Shown piece after piece: positions 6,880-11,648 of a stretch of 11,648 nucleotides of DNA. Each line of letters starts with the position of its first letter. Position 1 is the first letter of the stretch. The notes under the pieces are model-generated. The model was not told the DNA's origin and did no database searches. It was given only the letters and a program-made list of their open reading frames with translations. A program made the position numbers and the translations under genes. The stretch is taken from assembly GCA_036500965.1 (NCBI GenBank), contig DASYBC010000160.1, positions 1 through 11,648 of the forward strand, in the 5' to 3' direction. This stretch comes from AP-15 sp036500965. Its GTDB lineage: Bacteria > Pseudomonadota > Alphaproteobacteria > ATCC43930 > CGMCC-115725.

Positions 6880-7063
6880 CCCACCGGGCATCACGTCACA
6901 TGGCGTTGTCAACCCTCTTGGTATAGCGTGCACCATCACCCGGAGGTGGTCAACCGCAACGAGAGGCATAGCGACCGGCGCGCGAAAATGAGGGCAATCG
7001 CCGCGAGAGCTCGGCATCCGCTCGGCGGGTCACCGGCTAATCCCTGATTGTCGCGGCTCTCGA
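6880..7063. other. Intergenic region between divergent MBL relic and sulfotransferase
   Basis: No gene is recognised. The sulfotransferase promoter should be here. A 7-bp inverted pair, CGAGAGC (7004-7010) and GCTCTCG (7056-7062), sits just before the ribosome site at 7064-7070 with a long loop; its role is unclear and it may be chance. Confidence 0.4.
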
Positions 7064-7070
7064 TAGGAGG
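7064..7070 (+). promoter_or_regulatory. Strong ribosome binding site before the sulfotransferase
   Basis: TAGGAGG is a near-perfect anti-16S match. Six bases later, exactly in frame with the sulfotransferase, is ACG (7077-7079) and not ATG. A TTG at 7072-7074 is too close and out of frame, its reading ending at TGA 7171-7173. The site therefore points to 7077 as the ancestral start. Confidence 0.75.
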
Positions 7071-7076
7071 CTTGTC

Positions 7077-8129
7077 ACGCAGCTCGAAAGCAACCACGCC
7101 CGCAGGGTCAGTCCTGAGGTCGGCTCATTCGCCCCGGCGCAATCACCCGCTGCGGTTGCGGGCAAGGTTCTGATATTGGGATCGGCTCGCTCGGGCACTT
7201 CTTGGCTGGCGAAAGCCTTCGACAGTCATCCCGATGTGATCTACCGCCACGAACCGGATCTGGTGTTTCCGGGGGAGGGTCCGCCGCGAGTGTCAAATGC
7301 TGAGGATTTCGACCGTTTGGCACCGGAGGCGGCTTCCTTTTTCGAGAAGATGGCGAGCGCCCGGGCGTTGCGAGCGGTCGGCAGCCTGCCGGTATTTCGA
7401 AAGAACTACCACTCTGGCAGCCAGCATTTGATCCGCCTCGCCCTGATCGGCGCGCTGCGGGCGATCGGCAAGTCGGGGCTCGCCGGCCGGAACAGCGCGC
7501 ACAGCGTCAAAATCCCTGATTTTGTCGACCTCGCCTCACCCCATAGGCCGATGGTCGTGATAAAATCGATTGATTTCGTCGATCGCGCCGGCCTGTTCGC
7601 GCGGACCGTCCCCGGTCTTCGGGTGATCTTGCTCATTCGCGACCCCCGGTCCGTGGTCGCCTCTCGGCTTAGGGGATGGCGGGCGGGCAAATTTGCCACC
7701 GACCAGCCGTGGGAAGGCTTGGTGGAGTTGCCCCCTGCCAAGCAACGGGGTCTCACCGTCGAGCAATTCCGCGCTCTGCCGCGCGCCGTGCAAAGTGCTT
7801 GGGATTGGCTGATTGAGAATGAGCCGGCGCTCGAAAGCATCGCTAATTGCAGCAATGTTCGGGTCGTCAAGTTCCGGGAGATGATCGATGCGCCCGAACC
7901 GACCGTCAGACAGCTGTTTGATTTTGCCGGGCTGCCTTGGGTGGCGCAAACCGGCGAGTTCATCCATGCGAGCCGGAGCGGCAATAGCCGCGGCCGTTAT
8001 TATGGCGTTTACCGGGATCAGAATTTTGCACAGCGCGCCGACGAATGGGAGGACGTGATGAGCCCACCGGAAGCGCAGCAGGTCTATCAGCTCGTACGGG
8101 ACTCGCCTACGGGTCGGCTGTTCGCATGA
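7077..8129 (+). CDS. Sulfotransferase-family protein with apparent ACG start
   Basis: This 350-residue protein would move a sulfuryl group from PAPS to an acceptor such as a glycan, lipid or small molecule. The PAPS-binding motifs are visible: KVLILGSARSGTSWLAKAFDSHPDV (5'-phosphosulfate loop, about residues 31-55, described here by its parts GSARSGTSW) and VILLIRDPRSVVASR (3'-phosphate site, about 183-197). Family-like RHEPDL follows the first loop. No ATG, GTG or TTG exists in frame between the stop at 7038-7040 and TTG 7176-7178, and starting at 7176 would remove the first beta-strand (KVLIL) leading into the P-loop. The ACG at 7077 has an ideal ribosome site, so I place the start there. 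ACG gives weak initiation, so the gene may be poorly expressed or a young pseudogene. The acceptor is unknown; neighbours give no clue. Confidence 0.75.
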   Translation, partial: TQLESNHARRVSPEVGSFAPAQSPAAVAGKVLILGSARSGTSWLAKAFDSHPDVIYRHEPDLVFPGEGPPRVSNAEDFDRLAPEAASFFEKMASARALRAVGSLPVFRKNYHSGSQHLIRLALIGALRAIGKSGLAGRNSAHSVKIPDFVDLASPHRPMVVIKSIDFVDRAGLFARTVPGLRVILLIRDPRSVVASRLRGWRAGKFATDQPWEGLVELPPAKQRGLTVEQFRALPRAVQSAWDWLIENEPALESIANCSNVRVVKFREMIDAPEPTVRQLFDFAGLPWVAQTGEFIHASRSGNSRGRYYGVYRDQNFAQRADEWEDVMSPPEAQQVYQLVRDSPTGRLFA

Positions 8130-8132
8130 TCG

Positions 8133-8174
8133 GAAGATCGGGATCAGAAGATCGGGATCAGAAGATTGGGCGGG
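8133..8174. repeat. Tandem repeat of a 14-bp unit, three copies
   Basis: GAAGATCGGGATCA occurs at 8133-8146 and 8147-8160; a diverged third copy, GAAGATTGGGCGGG, fills 8161-8174. The array starts three bases past the sulfotransferase stop. The rest of the gap up to hemB (8175-8325) shows no gene and no clear promoter. Confidence 0.85.
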
Positions 8175-8325
8175 TTCTGGTCGGCGCGCGACCGGCACTA
8201 CAAGCCACGCGCGTTCTCGCCGAACGGGCCTGCCGAATGGCGCCTGCCGCGGCGATCGGCCGATGTTGTAAGGAGCCCCCGGCCCGCGTATTTTCCGCAA
8301 GCCTCGTCATGATGAAAGCAGTGCC

Positions 8326-9336
8326 GTGACCACGTTCCTGCCGCCGCTTGCTCCCTATCCGCGACTTCGGATGCGACGCAACCGGCGCGATGCCTGGTCG
8401 CGCAAGCTCGTCGCGGAAAACGTGCTGAGTGCGGGCGATCTGATCTGGCCGGTCTTTGTCCATGACGAGGGCCATAGGGAGCTGATCGCCTCGATGCCCG
8501 GGGTCTTCCGGCTGCCGATCCCGGCGCTGATCGATGCCGCCGGCGAGGCGGCTGCGCTCGGCATCCCGACGGTCGCGGTGTTTCCGGCGGTGCCGCCCGC
8601 GCTCAAGGACGCCGACGGCAGCGAGGCGCTGAACCCCGGCAATCTCGTCTGCCGCGCGGTCGCCGCGTTGAAACAGGCGGTGCCGGAGATCGGCGTCCTG
8701 TGCGACGTGGCGCTCGACCCGTTCACCACGCACGGGCATGACGGCGTGATCCGCGCCGGCTATGTCGAGAATGACGAAACCGTGGCGATCCTGCGCCGCC
8801 AGGCGGTCATCCAGGCTGAGGCCGGCTGCGACATCATCGCCCCCTCCGACATGATGGACGGCCGGGTCGGCGCGGTGCGCGACGCGCTCGACGAGGCCGG
8901 TTTCCAGCATGTCCGCATCATGTCCTATGCGGCAAAATACGCGTCCGCGTTTTATGGCCCGTTCCGCGACGCGATCGGCTCGAAAACGGCGCTCGGCAGC
9001 GCCGACAAGCGCACCTATCAGATGGACCCGGCCAATAGCGACGAAGCCCTGCGCGAGGTCGCGCTCGACCTGCAGGAGGGCGCCGACATGGTCATGGTCA
9101 AGCCCGGCCTGCCCTATCTCGATGTGGTGCGCCGGGTCAAGGAGGCGTTCCGGGTGCCGACCTACGCCTATCAGGTCAGCGGCGAATACGCGATGCTGCA
9201 CGCCGCCGCCCAGAACGGCTGGCTCGACGGCGAGCGCGCGATGACCGAGAGCCTCCTCGCCTTCAAGCGCGCCGGCGCCGACGGCATCCTCACCTACGCC
9301 GCGGTGGACGCCGCAAGGCGGCTCAAGGCCGGGTGA
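8326..9336 (+). CDS. hemB: Delta-aminolevulinic acid dehydratase (porphobilinogen synthase)
   Basis: The enzyme condenses two 5-aminolevulinate molecules to porphobilinogen, the second common step of haem, sirohaem and corrin synthesis, in the cytosol. The 336-residue length is typical. The two active-site lysines are present: Lys204 in SYAAKYASAFYGPF and Lys259 (Schiff-base) in MVMVKPGLPYLDV. The metal region reads DVALDPFTTHGHDG (127-140) in place of the cysteine-rich zinc-site motif, so this is the zinc-cysteine-free type that uses magnesium or monovalent ions, as in Pseudomonas and alphaproteobacteria. SGEYAMLHAAAQNGW near the C-terminus is also diagnostic. The start is GTG 8326-8328, giving MTTFLPPLAPYPRLRMRRNR; the ribosome site is weak (GAAAG 11-15 bases upstream). 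It appears to be a single-gene unit, and it is the only housekeeping gene in the window. Confidence 0.97.
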   Translation: MTTFLPPLAPYPRLRMRRNRRDAWSRKLVAENVLSAGDLIWPVFVHDEGHRELIASMPGVFRLPIPALIDAAGEAAALGIPTVAVFPAVPPALKDADGSEALNPGNLVCRAVAALKQAVPEIGVLCDVALDPFTTHGHDGVIRAGYVENDETVAILRRQAVIQAEAGCDIIAPSDMMDGRVGAVRDALDEAGFQHVRIMSYAAKYASAFYGPFRDAIGSKTALGSADKRTYQMDPANSDEALREVALDLQEGADMVMVKPGLPYLDVVRRVKEAFRVPTYAYQVSGEYAMLHAAAQNGWLDGERAMTESLLAFKRAGADGILTYAAVDAARRLKAG

Positions 9337-9361
9337 TCGGCGTCGATCCAGCGACCCGCTT

Positions 9362-9378
9362 TCGATCCTCGAGATCGA
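9362..9378 (+). terminator. Hairpin just after hemB, weak terminator candidate
   Basis: TCGATC (9362-9367), loop CTCGA, GATCGA (9373-9378) form a perfect 6-bp stem 25 bp past the hemB stop. No T-run follows, so intrinsic termination is doubtful. Confidence 0.25.
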
Positions 9379-9492
9379 GAGGCAAGCCCGAGCTTGGGGA
9401 AAATCGACCAGCAGCGTGGCGCCCCTCCGCCCTGTTTGAAATCTCAATCGGATTCGAGCAACAAAGCCCGGACTTGCGTGCCAAAAGGGATC

Positions 9493-9762
9493 GAAGGAGG
9501 CATCTACGCCTGGGCCGCGGCGCCGAACCCGGCACAGCTCGAAGCATCGACCCCAGGGGCGACCTATACCGGCTTGGCGATTGGCAGTGTCGGCGGGACA
9601 CCTTACCTCTACGCCGCGAACGACGCGGGGACGACGGGCGGCATCAACGTCTTCAACGGAACCTTTACCAACGTCACCGGCACGACGTTCGCGGGTAAGT
9701 TCCTGGATCCCTTGCTTCCGGCCGGATACGTCCCGTTCAACGTCCAGAACATCGGCGGCGGG
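9493..9762 (+). pseudogene. Internal fragment of a TIGR03118-family protein gene
   Basis: About 90 residues read as part of the TIGR03118 family, exported proteins of unknown function with propeller-like repeats. Recognisable pieces are GATYTGLAIGS, YLYAANDAGTTGGINVFNG and LPAGYVPFNVQNIGG, in the family's order. The normal N-terminal third (signal peptide and first repeats) and the C-terminal half are absent. After NIGGG the frame turns into Arg-rich sequence without family features, although no stop appears, so the open frame runs in frame into the acyltransferase gene. I found no continuation in other frames. It is read as a relic left by deletion on both sides, not as a domain of the acyltransferase. 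Confidence 0.65.
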
Positions 9763-9981
9763 GCGGCTTGCGTCGGCGAGCATAAAGCGCGCCGGGCGCG
9801 CCGATCTGCGGCGGGCCTGCTGCGGTCGGCACGCCAATCGAGCCGGCGACCACGGAGCCGGCCGGCCGAGGAGGAGCGGCGCGTCACGGCTCCCCCGCAC
9901 CGAAGAATGCGTCGGGCCGCGGGTCATCTGAAGATCGCGCGAGGATTGCTTCTCGCCCCGCTCCAAGCGACCCTGCGTGAC

Positions 9982-11100
9982 ATGCCAGCCAGCACCGCCG
10001 CGAGGCGAAACAATTTTGACGCGCTGCGGCTCCTCGCCGCGGTTTCGGTGATCTTTTCCCACGCCTTTCTGATCGCGCAGGGCACGCAAAAGCACGAATG
10101 GCTGATCCTGCTGACCGGCAACCAGTCGATCCTCGGGCTCTGCGGCGTCTTTGTGTTCTTCGCGATCAGCGGCTTTCTGGTGACGCAGAGCTTCGAACTG
10201 ACCGGCGACCCGCTGCGTTTCCTTACGAAGCGTGCGCTGCGAATCTTCCCCGGTCTGTTTGTCGCCACCCTATTGTCCGCGTTGGTGCTGGCCCCGTTCG
10301 TCACCACCTTGCAGCCCGGCGCCTATTTCAGCCAGCCGCAGCCATATCAATACGTCCTTCGCAACACTCTGCTCAATCAGAGCGTGCACGAACTGCCCGG
10401 GGTCATGTTTGTCAACAACCCGGCCGGGCTCGAGATCAATGGGGCGATGTGGACCCTGCGCTGCGAGTTCATGATGTATCTGATGGTGCTCGGGCTCGGG
10501 ACCATCCGCCTGCTGAGCTTGCCGATGGCGCTGGGCCTCTTGGCGCTCGGGATCGCCTGTCTCTATTTTCCGCAGCTCGGCCTGCTCGGCGGCTGGGGCT
10601 GGACGCTGGCTTTCTTCGCTGCCGGCATGATCCTCTACAAGTTGCGCAACACCCGCATCTTCGATGGGCGCGTGGCATTGCTGGCGCTGGCCGGCTTGGC
10701 CCTCAGCGTGCCGCTGCGTCAGTTCATCCCGCTGTTTCCGGTGTTCGGCTGCTATCTGGCGCTGTGGCTGGCGCTGACCCCCCGTCTGCCGGTGATCCAG
10801 GCGGCACGGTTCGGCGATCTGTCGTACGGCCTCTATATTTACGGCTGGCCGGTCGAGGAAGCGGTCATCTGGCTCCGCGGCGGACAGGCGACATGGTGGC
10901 AGCTGTTCGCCATTGCATTGCCGGCAACGGCGGTACTGGCCTTCCTCTCCTGGCACCTGGTCGAGAGCCCGGCATTACGCCTCAAGCCCGGCGCGCCACG
11001 GCCCGGCGCTGGGTTTCTCCTTCCCGGCGCGGCGACAGCGGCAATCCTTCGCGCCCGTCTGCGAAGGGTGGTCGCGGCGGGCAAGCGTCAGCAGACCTGA
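9982..11100 (+). CDS. Membrane acyltransferase, acyltransferase-3 (OafA/YrhL) family
   Basis: This 372-residue integral membrane protein probably transfers an acetyl or other acyl group to sugars of a surface polysaccharide, lipid or glycoside. The N-terminal NNFDALRLLAAVSVIFSHAF (residues 10-29) carries the family's FDxLR and the conserved His27. Next come VFVFFAISGFLVTQSF (57-71), the Arg-rich RALRIFPGLFV (84-94), and MWTLRCEFMMYL (156-167), all family hallmarks. About ten hydrophobic segments follow, ending with SYGLYIYGWPVEE (281-293) and HLVESPALRLK. There is no C-terminal SGNH domain, so this is the short single-domain type. The same open frame extends upstream to 9394, but that part is the TIGR03118 relic and Arg-rich non-coding sequence. 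ATG 9982-9984 puts the FDxLR motif at the usual distance, although its ribosome site is poor. The C-terminal 35 residues are low-complexity and Arg/Ala-rich. Confidence 0.88.
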   Translation: MPASTAARRNNFDALRLLAAVSVIFSHAFLIAQGTQKHEWLILLTGNQSILGLCGVFVFFAISGFLVTQSFELTGDPLRFLTKRALRIFPGLFVATLLSALVLAPFVTTLQPGAYFSQPQPYQYVLRNTLLNQSVHELPGVMFVNNPAGLEINGAMWTLRCEFMMYLMVLGLGTIRLLSLPMALGLLALGIACLYFPQLGLLGGWGWTLAFFAAGMILYKLRNTRIFDGRVALLALAGLALSVPLRQFIPLFPVFGCYLALWLALTPRLPVIQAARFGDLSYGLYIYGWPVEEAVIWLRGGQATWWQLFAIALPATAVLAFLSWHLVESPALRLKPGAPRPGAGFLLPGAATAAILRARLRRVVAAGKRQQT

Positions 11101-11109
11101 AGATGACAG

Positions 11110-11126
11110 CCGGTTCGCTGAACCGG
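11110..11126. terminator. Hairpin between convergent genes, weak terminator candidate
   Basis: CCGGTTC (11110-11116), loop GCT, GAACCGG (11120-11126) make a perfect 7-bp stem nine bases past the acyltransferase stop and 31 bases past the lipoxygenase stop on the other strand. It could serve both strands, but neither side has a T-run. Confidence 0.35.
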
Positions 11127-11157
11127 GGATCGAGGAACAGCGCCAGCGGTAATCGGA

Positions 11158-11514
11158 TCAGATGTTGATGCTCTGCGGGATCAGGCTCGGCAACAGGTAG
11201 GGGTAGGTTCGAGCGAGGCCGCTCTTGTTCATGGCGTCCTCGACCACGGCGAGCGCTGCCTGGAACTTGCCGAGCGCCGCCTGGATTTTCGCATTGCTGA
11301 AATACCCGGCGCCATACTGACCGAGCCGCGTGTAGTGGACCGAGCCGAGCAGGGTCCCGAGATTGAGCTGGGTGAATGCCTGGTCAAGCGGCGGCAGCAT
11401 CGCCAGCCAAGCACCCGGCGAGGGCACCGGCGCATAGCCGGCGAGCGGCATCGCCGGAGCGAAGCTCATGATCGAGGCCTGCGGGAAATTGACCGCCGAA
11501 TGTTGGGCACTAGC
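11158..11514 (-). pseudogene. 3' end of a bacterial lipoxygenase gene, cut by IS insertion
   Basis: Lipoxygenases are non-haem iron dioxygenases that peroxidise polyunsaturated fatty acids. The fragment reads ASAQHSAVNFPQASIMSFAP at its broken N-terminal edge and ends LLPSLIPQSINI. The first block is the family's ASAxHAAVNFxQ helix, with the His and Asn iron ligands. The last residue is the C-terminal isoleucine whose carboxylate binds iron. About 119 residues remain, so the part with the other two iron-ligand histidines is missing. Coding homology stops exactly at the CTAG edge of the IS (11510-11513), and past it the frame meets TGA at 11524-11526 inside the IS. The rest of the gene should lie beyond the other end of that IS copy. 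An internal ATG (11467-11469) gives a 103-residue open frame without function. Confidence 0.85.
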
Positions 11515-11594
11515 CCGGATATCTCACCGGGATGAGTGCATCGGGGTTCTGAAAGAGGGATAATTCTTCTGCGACAAAGGCTTATCCGGTTGCA

Positions 11595-11601
11595 GAGGAG
11601 G
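11595..11601 (+). promoter_or_regulatory. Ribosome binding site of the transposase
   Basis: GAGGAGG lies six bases before ATG 11608-11610, a strong site that fixes the transposase start. Confidence 0.7.
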
Positions 11602-11607
11602 TCCCCG

Positions 11608-11648
11608 ATGCCGACAGAGTGTAGTCCGGCGACGATGCTTTTTGCACC
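11608..11648 (+). CDS. IS1380-like transposase, N-terminal codons only
   Basis: The frame reads MPTECSPATMLFAP and leaves the window. IS1380-family (DDE) transposases often begin with a short polar stretch followed by FAP and then a VVADFDGG-like strand, so the FAP word and the position in an IS end support the family. With 13 residues visible this is a pattern-based call and another DDE family is possible. Confidence 0.6.
   Translation, partial: MPTECSPATMLFA

Larger units (their letters stand above)
11510..11648 (+). mobile_element. Left end of an IS1380-like insertion sequence (partial)
   Basis: The element starts with CTAGCCCGGATATCTCACC; its first 22 bases are the perfect inverted repeat of 116-137. 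If CTAG is target sequence, the element begins CCCGG at 11514, which fits IS1380-family ends. About 95 bp of leader precede the transposase start at 11608. The insertion interrupts the lipoxygenase gene. Both IS ends in the window point the same way (transposase on +), so the two copies flank the 11.4-kb interior as direct repeats. Confidence 0.8.

Noticed and set aside
6643..7017. Possible Ala-Asp or Met-Pro dipeptide-repeat protein across the hexamer array
   Set aside because: The dipeptide runs come only from the ATCGGC microsatellite; the flanks are relic MBL sequence and non-coding DNA.
8158..10095. Open frame of 645 codons on the - strand opposite hemB
   Set aside because: It covers hemB in antisense, has no recognisable motifs, and crosses the tandem repeat and the TIGR03118 relic.
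10098..11168. Open frame of 356 codons on the + strand overlapping the acyltransferase
   Set aside because: It is the neighbouring frame of a gene with clear membrane-acyltransferase motifs; no hydrophobic segments or domains of its own.

Overview
The window is high-GC DNA with genes on both strands and many palindromic intergenic repeats. HemB is of the metal-cysteine-free proteobacterial type, and the repeat families (short inverted GC-rich elements) are the sort common in Alphaproteobacteria. I infer an alphaproteobacterium, possibly Hyphomicrobiales or Rhodospirillales; the genus cannot be fixed from the sequence.

Layout. Bases 1-137 and 11510-11648 are the right and left ends of what looks like the same insertion sequence, joined by a perfect 22-bp inverted repeat. 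The right-hand copy carries the first codons of an IS1380-like transposase. Between the two ends, in order, are: a gene-free repeat-rich stretch (138-941); a secreted seven-repeat GloVer (TIGR03803) protein gene with a one-base frameshift (942-2367, -); an FAD aromatic-ring-hydroxylase-like monooxygenase (2708-3904, -); a cluster of intergenic repeats (3994-4250); an N-acyl-D-amino-acid deacylase-like amidohydrolase (4280-5983, -); a decayed persulfide dioxygenase-rhodanese fusion gene (about 6078-6790, -); an eight-copy hexanucleotide microsatellite (6832-6879); a sulfotransferase whose only well-placed start codon is ACG (7077-8129, +); hemB (8326-9336, +); a fragment of a TIGR03118-type gene (about 9493-9762, +); a membrane acyltransferase-3 (9982-11100, +); and the 3' end of a lipoxygenase gene cut by the right-hand IS (11158-11514, -).

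Four genes look intact: the monooxygenase, amidohydrolase, hemB and acyltransferase. The rest are broken by different means: a homopolymer slip, point mutations with an internal deletion, a possible start-codon mutation, fragmentation, and IS insertion. The window therefore looks like a segment of an IS-active genome losing accessory genes. I see no single pathway linking the genes. The monooxygenase and amidohydrolase could both serve catabolism of imported organic compounds, but they are 375 bp apart with repeats between them and need not form an operon. I found no convincing new defence or mobile system. The most informative signals are the IS-split lipoxygenase, the decayed sulfur-oxidation fusion gene, the ACG start, and the amidohydrolase lacking two family metal-ligand histidines.
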